Source: Lutraria lutraria (lineage: Eukaryota > Mollusca > Bivalvia > Venerida > Mactridae). From it: a stretch of 64,000 nucleotides of DNA. Below the pieces are notes generated by a model that made no database searches, was not told where the DNA came from, and worked only from the letters and a program-made list of their open reading frames with translations. The translations under genes were made by a program, and so were the position numbers. Below, piece after piece: positions 47,301 to 56,829 of the stretch. The stretch covers positions 5,578,819 to 5,642,818 of the forward strand of contig OZ026847.1 in the NCBI GenBank assembly GCA_964023205.1, written 5' to 3'. Each line of letters starts with the position of its first letter. Position 1 is the first letter of the stretch.

Positions 47301-47552
47301 ATTATATATTGTTTTACATATACATCTAGCACATTTTTACACTTTCACAGAATGTTTGTCAGTTGTAGGGTATGCCCCTTTAAGATAAGAAAAAAAAAAA
47401 TCTAGAATTACAATCTGTTGAGTAGATTCATCAGTTCTTCTTCCAATGACCGTTCTCTCATACACACAAGCAGTTTTAGTGCCAGCATATCCTGCTTTTA
47501 TCATCCAGGATCCATTATCAACAACAACAGCATCAACTTCGTCATCAGACAT
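35384..47552 (-). CDS. Diverged actin-like protein, eight coding exons
   Basis: The coding exons, in transcript order, are 47,552-47,412, 46,019-45,922, 45,218-45,107, 44,857-44,719, 37,972-37,859, 37,153-36,998, 36,458-36,339 and 35,616-35,384 (stop). All seven introns are GT-AG and their phases (0,2,0,1,1,1,1) join cleanly into 370 residues, close to the 375 of actin. Actin landmarks appear in order: VVVDNGSWMIKAGYAG, SYIGDKA, ITEIPGNPHSNRDK, ASGRTSGIVLDVGG, TTHVTALYEG, NVILSGGTSLSHG, IAPPERRKSTWLGGSIIASL. Departures in actin numbering are G15 to W, Q137 to E, D157 to G and G158 to S, while D11, D154, H161 and GGT at 301-303 are kept. The DNase-I loop is about 4 residues shorter, there is an insert of about 12 residues after YEG, subdomain 4 is about 21 residues shorter, and the usual IVHRKCF tail is replaced by FLRFSGLEFLMKLS. 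An acceptor just upstream (TTTTTACAG, exon from 47,567) implies a further 5' exon. Function unknown; polymerisation and ATPase activity are doubtful. Confidence 0.85.
35690..35882 (-). mobile_element. MITE (TGGAATCATTAATTTTCG family)
   Basis: Reverse-orientation copy of the family at 61,063-61,272 and 7,015-7,172. It has the block ATTAATGATTCCACAGTA at its right end and alternating CCACGAA/TTCGTGG phrases inside. It lies in the last intron of the actin-like gene. Confidence 0.7.
36010..36205. repeat. Dispersed 'gaccttgacc' repeat, intron copy A
   Basis: Phrases such as ATGCACAGGTCCTGTAGAGG and CAAACACAATATACCCCTGA are shared with the copy at 37,190-37,440 in the neighbouring intron. The end of the family (bases before 'ggcataaaaac') resembles the terminus of the 44,470-44,690 repeat. 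Confidence 0.7.
36505..36668. mobile_element. MITE (CAACCTCTCCAAAGCAA family), copy 1
   Basis: The left end is ACAGCAACCTCTCCAAAGCA and the right end holds inverted GTTGTTGCTAAAGAGAGG. The same family is at 46,865-47,030 and 60,821-61,001. It lies in an intron of the actin-like gene. Confidence 0.65.
36672..36950 (-). mobile_element. tRNA-derived SINE
   Basis: On the minus strand a tRNA-like head starts near 36,950 (GTGGTCCCGTGGTTAGCATG) with a B-box-like GGGTTTGATTCC near 36,890. A body follows and a GGCGTTAAATCTAAATATC tail ends near 36,672. The tail matches the SINE type at 1,795-2,085. Confidence 0.75.
37190..37440. repeat. Dispersed 'gaccttgacc' repeat, intron copy B
   Basis: Homologous over about 200 bp to 36,010-36,205, including GAGGTTGTCATGAGGAACCA and GACAGACAGGCCAAACACAA. 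The two copies sit in different introns of the actin-like gene in the same orientation. Confidence 0.7.
38040..38174 (+). repeat. Dispersed repeat end ('GCATGGCGGATGTAGAAAAA')
   Basis: The segment with CTTGCATGGCGGATGTAGA and AGTGACGGCTATGGAAAGC matches the inverted ends of the element at 58,528-59,293. Here only one end is present, and it is interrupted by the TIR element that starts at 38,181. Confidence 0.65.
38181..39269. mobile_element. 1.09-kb TIR DNA transposon, non-autonomous
   Basis: Exact terminal inverted repeats CAGTCATGGCGAAAG / CTTTCGCCATGACTG are flanked by TAACAC at 38,175-38,180 and 39,270-39,275 (6-bp target duplication). Sub-terminal GTCGGAC / GTCTGAC motifs recur near both ends. 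No transposase ORF. It lies about 200 bp from exon 5 of the actin-like gene, in intron 4. The superfamily is not assigned. Confidence 0.85.
41395..41580. mobile_element. Small CpG-rich nested element
   Basis: The segment starts near CACATAGGGTGATAGAACG and ends near TTGTCACCCTCTGACG. It carries paired TAATGTTCACCC / GGGTAACATTACGG-like ends and a CpG-rich centre unlike its AT-rich surroundings. It is probably a MITE; boundaries are approximate. Confidence 0.4.
41860..43245 (-). pseudogene. Jockey-type LINE relic with inverted 5' part
   Basis: On the minus strand, 42,440 down to 41,860 reads as reverse transcriptase: PITFTSCVCKALERIVNN, VQSGFRHQRGTVDYL, GLYPVGVTPFSINSV and YCSLCVDGF (YVDD turned to CVDG), with frameshifts and stops. 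On the plus strand, 42,640-43,245 reads as the end of the endonuclease (CGSDHFPI, then WYNDDC) and the linker before the RT. The two parts face opposite ways, so the 5' part is inverted. Non-functional. Confidence 0.65.
43348..44030. repeat. Two-copy tandem repeat, ~340-bp unit
   Basis: Both copies start near GGATTTAT(A)T(C/G)ATG, contain AAGATAAAAGTAAT and end in GGCGGCCATTTTGGAT pairs. They are diverged (about a quarter of positions by eye). They form part of the right flank of the long-TIR structure. Confidence 0.65.
44470..44690. repeat. Dispersed bivalve repeat ending in 'aaagggggcata'
   Basis: It starts with GAAACACGGATGCCCC and continues with 'gaccttgacctactgacct', CAGACCGACTTGTGC and a CAATATACCCCC ... 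AAAGGGGGCATAAT end. Copies of this kind are very common in clam genomes (general knowledge). It lies 29 bp from exon 4 of the actin-like gene. Confidence 0.7.
45336..45510. mobile_element. MITE (ACAGTCAAACCTGTG family), copy 1
   Basis: Inverted ends CAGTAAAACCTGTG and CACAGGTTAAACTGTA enclose repeated AAATAAAGGTCACC-type phrases. A second copy lies at 56,830-57,013. Located in intron 2 of the actin-like gene. Confidence 0.7.
46600..46710 (+). mobile_element. tRNA-like head, SINE fragment
   Basis: AATGTGGTTGAGTGTAAGCC (A-box-like) and CCTGGGTTCAATCCCTGG (B-box) lie at tRNA-like spacing, but no complete cloverleaf is apparent. It is in the first coding-region intron of the actin-like gene. Confidence 0.45.
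46865..47030. mobile_element. MITE (CAACCTCTCCAAAGCAA family), copy 2
   Basis: Ends CAGTACAACCTCTCCAGGGC and GCTTTGGAGAGGTTGCAT are inverted repeats. The family phrase 'cactgcacgatttaattattaattcaacctct' is shared with the copies at 36,505 and 60,821. Confidence 0.75.
47035..47379. mobile_element. TTAA-flanked MITE with 20-bp TIRs
   Basis: AGGGGCATACCCTACAACTT and its inverted partner (AGTTGTAGGGTATGCCCCT with the adjoining bases) are flanked on both sides by TTAA (47,031-47,034 and 47,380-47,383). It is the well preserved relative of 2,705-3,232. It ends only 28 bp from the splice donor of the first coding exon of the actin-like gene. Confidence 0.85.
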
Positions 47553-48039
47553 CATGGAGTAAATAACCTGTAAAAACAAACAGAATAATTGTAATCTAAC
47601 CTGATTTTGTCCATTTTATAAGGAATTGGATAATGCATTTTTATTTTTCCCCTTTCCCCAAAAAACTTTAAACAGCAGGACCAAGATATATTATCTGTTT
47701 AGCAAAAACGATAACTAAGGCAACAATAATTTAAATTACATTGTACATATACATAAAAAATAATTTTTTGGTGTCAATTTATATATAAAATATACCTAGC
47801 TGACTTCCATTTCAAGCATGTTAGATTAAATGTTTAATCAGCACTTTTGTTAAAAATATCTGTTTTAATTTTATGGTTTTGGTTCGGTTACATATTAGAC
47901 AGTAAACTAAAACTGGTTTTGATTAAAAGCGGGTGTTGGACAAATGAGCAGTTTGAAGATGCATAATGGCAGTAAATCTTTACTGTATTATGTTTTTATA
48001 TTAACAGGAACACATGCTTTTAAAGGAAAATAATAAACA

Positions 48040-48720
48040 AGAGGGACATGATGGCCCTTTACTCGCTCACCTGAGTAAAGACTGCCACTTCTTTCACATC
48101 ATTGCAACTTCTTTCGTATCAACATTTAACTAGGCCAGAGCCTAACACTGACCTAGAAATCACCAAGACAGACATTCTGAGCAACTGTCATGAAGATTTG
48201 ATCTAAAATGTTGTCTCTACAGTGTTACCAAGGTTTACCTGTGATTTTATCGGTGACCTATTTTTTTTGTTTTTGTCCATGATATCATAGAGTCAAAAAT
48301 TCTGACAAGGTGTGATGAAGATCCAATCAAAACTGTGACCTCTAAAGTGTTAACATGGTTTTCCTGGGATTTGACCTGGTGACCTTATCTTTTATCCCAG
48401 ACGACCAATGTTCAATCTTGCCCATGATATCATTGCGACAAAACATTGTCTCTGTGACTAACTTCTAGAGTGTCAACAAGGCTTTCATTTGGTTTGACTT
48501 GTCCACCTGATTTTTTACCCCAAAAGACCCATGTTCAAGCTTGTCCAAAATATATCATTCATTGAGATGAACAATACATTCTGAAAGTTTGACTTAAGAT
48601 CAAATCAAAACTGTAACCTCTAGAGTGTTAACAACCCCAATTGTAGACGCCAGACATTGATTGATCCTAAAAGCTCTCTGAGCACTATGTATTCAGGTGA
48701 GTTAACAAGAATAAATTTAT
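48040..48720. repeat. Dispersed repeat, tandem-like ('cgctcacctgag')
   Basis: The left end is CAAGAGGGACATGATGGCCC with CTCGCTCACCTGAG. Inside, blocks of about 130-150 bp repeat with 'gatccaatcaaaactgtgacctctaaagtgttaacatgg'-like wording. The right end is CTGAGCACTATG...AGGTGAG. No coding capacity. Confidence 0.65.
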
Positions 48721-49618
48721 GTAATGCAATGTCATGTCTAACAAGGCCTATAACAGTAAGTTAACACTAGATTATAATAGTCATGGTTTCACATTTAACA
48801 CAAGCTGTGTTTCTTATAATCAATATAGGTTAGACCATGATGTTGTATATCGCATTACTTTCCAACTCATCAAGAACTTATATACACACATTCTCAACTG
48901 GTAAATTAATACAGCTAAAATGATATCGAGACAATCTACCAATGCAATACTCAACTATTTCTGACAGCTATAATCAGGTATTTACTGACTTTAAGGTATG
49001 CATAATCTGCTAACATTCTATCCCTCTTTATAAGTTCATTTCTGTTTGAAATTTCATACAGTTTAAAACTTATATTAATATATTCTACAATGTCTTAGAC
49101 TGATTTCTTATCTTGTGGTGATGATGACCTTAATTTACATGAGCTTTTAGAGGAATATACTGATTATTATTCACATGATAGCGATTCCAATTTCAAGTCC
49201 AAAACCGAAAATCATAAGCAAAAAATTTGCATCCATGCTATTCATACTCATCTGTAAATAAGCTTTGAAAACCTATTGCTATGTTTAGGGGGTCATGGAA
49301 CTTAACAACATAATGATACAAACACAAAAGGTAATTCAATATTCATGAACTTTATGATTTTAAGTTTTATTTCATGAAATTTATAACAGCCTTAAGCATT
49401 CATAAGTTTTACTATAAAATTAAATTAGCTCTTAGCTCATGCACATGTCAGCAACAGAAGCAAACATACATACATGTATATGCAGATTATAAAATGCATT
49501 TCTAGGCCATTCTTAAAAACAAATGTTTGTTCGCCACAACCCTAGGCTACCCAGAGAATTTTCGGTGGGTAGGAATATTGTTTTTTTTCACAATTCAAAT
49601 TTTATACATGTCAGAATA

Positions 49619-49837
49619 CTATATTTTATTTTGAAAAAAAAAATTATCCGAAAGGCCAAAATGGCTTTTTGATGGAGTAGGTAGCGTACCACAACCAAAA
49701 TATTTTTTAAGGATGGCCTTTTCTATATTTTCAGCTACAGAATGCAAGATTAATTCCACAATAGCATCATCACTACATTCACCTGAAGCTGGAACCACAA
49801 AGAAAGAATTCTGCATAGCATCGTATACGACAGTCAA
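49619..49837 (-). other. Unassigned 72-codon ORF
   Basis: The frame has a protein-like central part (VVPASGECSDDAIVELILHS followed by VAENIEKAILKKYFGCG) and then degrades. It lies 280 bp downstream of the 369-residue ORF on the same strand and could be part of the same decayed element or an exon. I recognise no family. Confidence 0.25.
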
Positions 49838-50120
49838 TCATCTGGAACACTAACACTAATGTGCCCTGACATAAAGGAGGCTGTGGACACTGTTGTGACG
49901 GCCTTTTCTTTCGAATATTCACTAAATCCCAAACCCACCACTCCGCTAACCGCTATGTCAAATTGCTTCCGGCGCCCCTGCTGCCAGTCTCAATACTTCA
50001 ATAAGAACTTACTTCTATTCAGTGTTCAGTGCTATTATTAGTTTAAGTAATATTTCTTTGGTGGAGTGCAGAGAAAACTTAAGTCACAAATTTACGTACG
50101 ATCATTCACTTCCAAGGACT

Positions 50121-51230
50121 CTATCTGTCTGCACTGATTTCCCGGAACTTTTTTTCATGATTGACAACTTGTCTTTTCAACTTCTCAATCTCAGACTGCA
50201 AGTCTTTCATTTCATTTTTCTGCTCATTTATTTTCGTTATCAACTGTGTTCTGTCCATATCAGAGTGTCTGTAATTTGTATGGACATATGATCTTGAGCT
50301 AACATCTCTATTTTTACGCCTGTATTCTCTCATCCGAAGTAATGTCCTTGTTTTGCTGCATACAATGCATCTTTCATACTTAGTGAACAACAAAAACTCA
50401 CATTCAACGGCACGTATTGTACTGTCATATGCTATTGCATTAAGTAATGTTTGGCTCTTTGCACCGAAGTTGTGCTCTCTGTATGCCAAATTCATTGAAT
50501 CAGAGGTGATGAAACTACCTTCTGGCACTAAATTCACAAAATTTGGTTCTGGACAACCTATACATACATGGGTCTTCTTAAGTTTCTTCACTAAGGCTTC
50601 AATGTCATCTAGAATGTTGGAAGTTTTTTTTAAGTCAGAAAATATTTTATGCGAGGACGGAATAGGTTTATTATGCACAAACAACTCAACATGATTTTCT
50701 ATGTCGATTGATATACAAGTTTTAACCATTGTTTCATACAGCTCAACAACATGAATCTTCTTCTTTTTTGTAACTAGAAACGGTTCTTTAATTCTTTCTC
50801 TTAGATTCACATACAGTTGTTCAAAGGTGTCCAACTCAATAGTTACATTTGCTCCAAGATCTAAGTCATGAATGATATTTTCACTTGTATTCTCATCTTC
50901 CTGAATCGAGTTAGCATCTTCAAGTTCATAAGTTAGATATTCATAGCCATCGTAATCAAGTTCAAGTTCAACTTCACATGGACAAGCTGTAACATCATTC
51001 TCACTATAACTATGGTCATTTCCAACAATATCACGAGTTTCAGTTTGCACTGCTTTTGTTTTCACACGCTTAGCACTAGAGGCTGAAAGATATCGATTTT
51101 GAAGACAGTAATTATGGTCAGGTTTTAACCTTTTGCGAAATGGTAAAGGTAATGAAGGCAGTTTATATACGCTTGGTTTTCCTTTCTTGGAGTGCACTAC
51201 CATTACAGGGATTTTCTTCTTTCTAAGCAT
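50121..51230 (-). CDS. Uncharacterised 369-residue CxxC / coiled-coil protein, probably element-derived
   Basis: The longest ORF starts at 51,257, but an acceptor (CTTTTTTACAG) ends at 51,239, so the likely start is the ATG at 51,230 in an exon that begins just before it; upstream exons may exist. The N-terminus is basic (MLRKKKIPVMVV). Residues about 85-130 are very acidic. A central part holds CIGCPEPNFVNLVPEG, then AYREHNFGAKSQ, then RCIVCSKTRTLLRMREYRR, that is two CxxC pairs that may bind zinc. The C-terminal 35 residues (QLITKINEQKNEMKDLQSEI and onward) are a predicted coiled coil. The CxxC-R-LR layout recalls multi-copy proteins of invertebrate mobile elements, which is an impression only. 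The frame is intact. Confidence 0.5.
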   Translation of the reverse strand: MLRKKKIPVMVVHSKKGKPSVYKLPSLPLPFRKRLKPDHNYCLQNRYLSASSAKRVKTKAVQTETRDIVGNDHSYSENDVTACPCEVELELDYDGYEYLTYELEDANSIQEDENTSENIIHDLDLGANVTIELDTFEQLYVNLRERIKEPFLVTKKKKIHVVELYETMVKTCISIDIENHVELFVHNKPIPSSHKIFSDLKKTSNILDDIEALVKKLKKTHVCIGCPEPNFVNLVPEGSFITSDSMNLAYREHNFGAKSQTLLNAIAYDSTIRAVECEFLLFTKYERCIVCSKTRTLLRMREYRRKNRDVSSRSYVHTNYRHSDMDRTQLITKINEQKNEMKDLQSEIEKLKRQVVNHEKKFREISADR

Positions 51231-52017
51231 CTTGTTTCTGTAAAAAAGAGGTATCATGTACTGGTAATTTACATCACACAGAAAGGAGTGTGATTCTTAC
51301 ATAACATTACAACAATGATAAAACTTATTGATTTGTACATAAATTGCAGATCAAGTTCTTACAATTTATATTTACTAATTTACTAATTAATGTTAACATC
51401 CTGTTTTCTGACTAGTTAATAGTGACTCATGTCAATAGAAGAAAAATATTGAAGTTGAAGTCAAATTATGCTGATAACAGCATCATTTTTAATGAGATAA
51501 GTCACATATTTGCTACACCTCTTTATTGAAACAATTTCTTAAAGACCATATAAACTGCATCTTTTTCAAGTTTCAACTAGACTTGTCCTACGGTTCATTC
51601 AGCCAGACTGCCAAAAATGGATGGAGTTTTCAAGAATATATATCAAATTTGAAAGCAAATCAGAACCAGAAACAACATAAAACTGCGTTTATATCAGTAC
51701 AACTCTTCCTGTGACTACAGAATGATAATACATTGCAAACGGTGAAATTGAAAAGGCATTCTTGAAGACCTTTTTCTTTTTACAAAATTTTATTCATTTG
51801 ACATGAACATTTATGCCCTTAAATTCAAGTCCATTTCTGACATGGAGTTTTCAAGGACATTTAAAAAATAAAGAAGTTTTTCTAAAAATAAAATTCAAAG
51901 TTTTCATCCAACAACTTAAATTCAAGGAGTTTTCAAGTATGAACGAATCCTGTCAATTACCTTATATTTATGGTATCATAACCTTTAACAGATCAGGATT
52001 TGGATGCATGCAGGATC

Positions 52018-52108
52018 TACATATCGAGGGCTCAGCGCAACACTGTCGTAACTTGTTCTTATTTCAATATGAGTTACGACACTGTTGCGCTGAACCCTCG
52101 ATATATAT
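52018..52108. repeat. Long hairpin (MITE-like)
   Basis: The arms ATCGAGGGCTCAGCGCAACA and TGTTGCGCTGAACCCTCGAT continue inward to GTCGTAACT/AGTTACGAC, so each arm is about 33 bp with one mismatch. The loop is about 18 bp. Two ORFs that cross it are palindrome artefacts. Confidence 0.85.
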
Positions 52109-52409
52109 GTATATATTTGGAGTTATCTCTAAATTATAATACCATACCTATACAAGCTAGAGGCACAACCACTCATGTTTATATAGCAGACAGTCAGAAC
52201 CTCTTGTTCAGGTATCAGCAGCGTCAAGGAGCAAATAGGCTGAAAAATTGAATAACTGAATATTATTAAGTAACTTGATTAACACTATAAATATATATGT
52301 AGGAGAACAAGCGAAATGACTTGAGATTGAACTAAAAAATGATATAATCTTAGCTAATTTTGTCATTTTACTTTCCAGCTTTAACAACCCTTTAAGCAGA
52401 ATATATATA

Positions 52410-53285
52410 ACAAGAGGGCCAAGATGGACCTATATCGCTCACATGATTATCACTGTTCACTCATTAATACTTTGGTTTGAACCGGTGACCTAGTTTTTGA
52501 CCCCAGATGGCCCATGTTAAAACTTGTCCTACATATAAATAAGACAAACATTCTGATAAAATTTGGTGAAGATCCAACCAAAACCATGAAAACTACAGCA
52601 TAGACAAAGTTTTCCTAAGATTTGACCTTGTCACCTAGTTTTTGACCCCAGATGACATATGTTCGAATTTGTATTACATATCATTAAGACAAACATTCTG
52701 ACAAGGTTTGGTGAAGATATAAGTGAAGTATAAATAAGGTTTTCCTAAGATTTGACCACGTGACCTAGTTTTTTACCCTAGATGACCCATATTTGAACTT
52801 ATCCATATTCATCCTTGACCCACATATCATTAAGGCAAACATTTTGATAAGGTTTGGTGCAGGGCCTTTTTTCCTTTTGTAACAGAGGCTGAAATTCAGT
52901 GACTTCCCAATTGCAAAAAGGCTGTTTTTTTCCCACTTTGAGGCAAGTAATTCCCAAAAACACAATGCTATTCTCAAAATTTTGCCAAATATCGCGCTTG
53001 AATTTCCCAAAAGGCTTTAAGGCCCCTTCCTACATATTATTATTGAAATAAACATTCTGACAAAATTTAATGAAGAACCAATTAAAACAGTGATTTCTAA
53101 AGTGTTCACAAGGTTTTCCCTTATTTGGCCCTGGTGACCTAGTTTTTCACCCAAATTTTTTGTTAAAATTGAGTTAAAATTTGGCCCCTAGTGTGTTCGC
53201 AAGGTAAATTTTCATAACGCACGACGCTGGACGGAGACTGATCCTAAAAGTTCACCCTGTCACTTTGTGACATGTGAGCTAAAAA
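52410..53285. repeat. Dispersed repeat, tandem-like ('gacctagtttttgacccc')
   Basis: It starts at CAAGAGGGCCAAGATGGACC with ATATCGCTCACATGA. Blocks of about 130 bp repeat 'gacaaacattctgacaaggtttggtgaagat' and 'gacctagtttttgaccccagatgaccc'. It ends near GACGCTGGACGGAGACTGAT. An unrelated block of about 170 bp (52,860-53,030) interrupts one unit. Confidence 0.7.
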
Positions 53286-53389
53286 CCTAATTTCTAATGC
53301 TATTGGGTGCCATTTTCACAAATGTGAAATAATAAAAATACTTGCTGAAATGACAATTTTAAACTAAATGCTCAAGTGCAACATGTCGA

Positions 53390-54240
53390 ATCCACTGTTA
53401 AGAAGGCTTGTGACCATGACCTTTAAACTATGAAGTCTGGGTGATGTCTATGACACAATAAATTTATATAGTATACCAAATCATTACAAAATCCATGAAT
53501 GCAAACAGAAGATAAAACACAGACAAGGAAAATGCATACACATTCAACACAAGTGTGACCTTTAAGTTTAACGTATGAACTTGAATGTTGCCCAAGACAC
53601 ATTGTCTCATTGAAGTTAACATGTACAATGTACGACTAGGTATTTCAAAGTACTTCACATCATACAGAAGGTACATTCTGGAGAGGGAAAATAGTCTTGA
53701 GGTCTTGAGAAGTGTGATCGTGATCTTTGACCTTCAGAGCTGGGTCTTGCACATGACACATCCTCTCAATGTAGAGAGCATTTTGTGCCAAGTCATTTCA
53801 AAATCCTTCAATGCGTACAGAAGATACAGCCTGGACAGGGAAAATACATTTGACCCCTAAGTGTGACCTTGATCTTGAAGATATGAACCTGGGTCTTGCG
53901 CATGACACACCGTCTCATTGTGTAACGATTTACCAAGTTATTCTCAAATATGTCAATGCATAACCTACAGGCTGGTCAAGGTTAGTGGTACTTCTTTTTA
54001 ACGTTTGACCTCTTGATGTGACCTTAAACTTCAGGCTTATAAGTCTACCAATTAAACCTGGGTCTTGCACATGTGACATTGTCTCATGATGTCATGATTA
54101 ATATTTCTGCAAAGTAATTTCAAAATCTATCATGGAATGAAGAAGTTACTGAGCAGACACAAAAAAATAGTCTTTAGACCTCACTTTTGACCTTTGACAT
54201 CTATGTGTGACCTTTACACACTGTCTCAGGGTGTTTAACA
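53390..54240. repeat. Degenerate tandem repeat, ~155-bp period
   Basis: Five to six units each have TGTGACCTT(T)GA..., GGGTCTTGCACATGACAC and GTCTCATTG. Unit starts lie near 53,405, 53,554, 53,710, 53,860, 54,017 and 54,200. Similarity between neighbours is moderate, so the array is old. Confidence 0.7.
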
Positions 54241-55402
54241 GTAATGCCTGATTATCATTAATCTTACCCTGGTTACCGTAATGAAAATTGCTTAAAAAGT
54301 ACAGGAATATACCATTTCAAAAAGTACCGGTAATGTGACGTTATTGGTATTTCAGATTAAAATTGACCTATTATACACAGATATTAAATTTTATGTTCAA
54401 GGTGTAAGGACAGTTTTTCAGTTAGCCAATGTTTTTATACTTGTCAGTGACTATCTAGTCATTGAATTTTCATAATTCAAGACTTTAAATTGTGTGTATT
54501 TAGTAATTTACTGTTATAATTTATAAATGCCTATAAATATCATGCACCGAAGACAGTGTTCATTATGATTAACTACCAATTGTTCCCATTGTTTATACTA
54601 ACCTAAATGTTTGACTGGTGAAAATGATGGGCTGTGGTATCAGTAAAAATACTGTACATATCGTTTCATTAGTGCCGATATAGTACCGTATTGTTTCATT
54701 CTTTACGGTTTCCAAGTTCCAACCAGTTACGAATACCTGGATCCAAGTCACAATAATTTTAATAAATTTGGTGGCAAACATACAGTCTGATATCGCTGAT
54801 ACTTCAGTATGCATAAAACTGTACTTGTATTGTCCAAGGGCCATTTTTTATCCGAATTTGTAGCCGTCCGAATAACTATTATACTCACCAACCTGTGACT
54901 GTGTATACTGTGCAGCTAAAATGTCATGCATTTACCAGAGTTCATTAATGACTATCTAAATGACTTTAATTTTATCTTCAATTGTTTTTCTACATTTCAA
55001 GCAATGAAAATTGTCTTTTGAGGCCCAGAAGAATTGTTGTTGTTGTATGTCGAATACGCTAATATTGAAGCATCCCCGTTTGTTGTTGTTGTGATTTCGC
55101 TTCCAAATATTCTGTTGGTGCTGGTCGGTAAATTTTCATACATAATACACTAGAAAAGTCTGCAAGGAATTTGGAAGGGATTCCATCAAGCTTTATAAAA
55201 ATACACACCTGTAAGCATACGACAAAATGGCATCAATCGAGCATTTCAAATAATTAGATCTGTCGATTCAACTTCCAACATGGCGGACTTTCGCAGTAAC
55301 ATTCGGATGATTACTGATATGTTCGTTGTTGAAAACATTCGGACTATCACGGATAGTTTCGCTGTTGTAAACAAGAGCATGCGCAGTGGAATCAATCTCT
55401 AC

Positions 55403-55470
55403 ACAGAGTTGTCGTTCGTCGCGCCTCGCATATGGGAGAGATAACGAACGACAACTCTGGGTAGAGATTG
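55403..55470. repeat. Imperfect hairpin
   Basis: The arms CAATCTCTACACAGAGTTGT and ACAACTCTGGGTAGAGATTG, extended inward by CGTTCGT/ACGAACG, give about 27-bp arms with one mismatch and a loop of about 20 bp. Confidence 0.8.
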
Positions 55471-55687
55471 GTATATGATTTGTATTGTAACCCCGTTGAA
55501 TCACGTCGCTTTCACGATATATGGTTACTAACGGAAGTTATGCATTTGATTAATGATGATATTATATAGGCATGATGATGGCAGTTTAAGATTTGTTAGA
55601 TCTATAACAATGTGCAAATAAAATAAAACTAGGACAGGGTTAGCTTTTGAAAAAGCTAGAAGGCAACTAATATTATAGTATCATAGT

Positions 55688-55744
55688 CTGGTACCCGTCT
55701 CCAATCCTACAGTACACTACTGTAAGATTGGAGACGGGTACCAG
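55688..55744. repeat. Near-perfect hairpin
   Basis: The arms CTGGTACCCGTCTCCAATC and GATTGGAGACGGGTACCAG are exact complements. TACAGTA / GTAAG continues into the loop with one mismatch. Confidence 0.85.
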
Positions 55745-56829
55745 GCTAATAGTATCATTACCCAGTACTGTTTACTAACATTGCGTAAGTTTTGCGTAAG
55801 CTAGTTTACGCCTACGTTAATAATTTACGTGAATTTGCATGTTTTACTAAACGTTCGTGCATGTAATGTGCATACTTCTCGTTTAGAAACCTATTCGATC
55901 TGGTGGTTTCCTCCAAAACTGTTTCCTTCTTTACGGTGTCGAGCGATATTTTGTTGTCTTCAGCGTAAATTGTATGTATTTGTGCAGCAAAGCTGCTTGT
56001 CGAAAAGCAAGAAAACATTTTTATTGTATAATTACAGTAGCAGTTTTTTTACGTTCAGATATGGAGTTCTAGATACTGTTTTGTACTGTACATCTACATG
56101 TATATGGGACGTCGAAAACGACATGGGTCAAAATTTGTGTTCATTTGGTAAAACATGGACCGTGTTTCGTGTGTGTTCTTTCGATTTCCATCAAATAAAA
56201 AGTTGTGACACATAGATATTTAACTTTTCTGCTGTTAACACCAAGAAGAAAATAGTTATTTGGTCTTACTATTGCAGTTCAGTATGATTGTTTCGCATGC
56301 CTGTTGAATAATGCCGGGTACCTTTCCATTATTATTAGTTGATTTGTATAATTAAGTAGCCTTCGTACAGCCAAAATTTGATTTTGTGTCAAGTACCCGT
56401 GAAGTCAGGAAGTCAATGACACCATTATACATGGGAATTTCACCGGTTTCTACACCTTTCCACTTGTAATAATGGGATATTTACCTGTTGCATATCGCAG
56501 TAATACAGTGTCTATTATGATATATTCCTTCCAAATGTCCATGCTTAATTCCGCCTAAATATAAGCGCTACGATACCAGTTGCACGTACAGTGTGGGATA
56601 CGTGATTACTCACAGAAAAGAATCCATATGTAACCAATCATTATTAATAGTTCAACGCACTTACATTTAATTTACTGGCCCTGGATATAGTGTTCCTTTT
56701 TAAAATAACTATGGTATGTTGTCATCAGTCCATGTTAACAATGTAAATTACACGTTAACGATACTGTAACAATATTAAATACAAAGTGGAAGCCCCTGTG
56801 AGTGAATTACATATCTAGATATAATTATA

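Noticed and set aside
51813..52251. ORFs of 108 and 83 codons
   Set aside because: They run through the 52,018-52,108 hairpin; the open frames result from the palindrome.
53465..54220. Coding exons suggested by ORFs of 70-91 codons
   Set aside because: They lie in the degenerate 155-bp tandem repeat and their frames are not conserved between units.
55829..56215. 128-codon plus-strand ORF and the 68-codon minus-strand ORF inside it
   Set aside because: They compete on opposite strands without motifs or splice context. Neither can be preferred.
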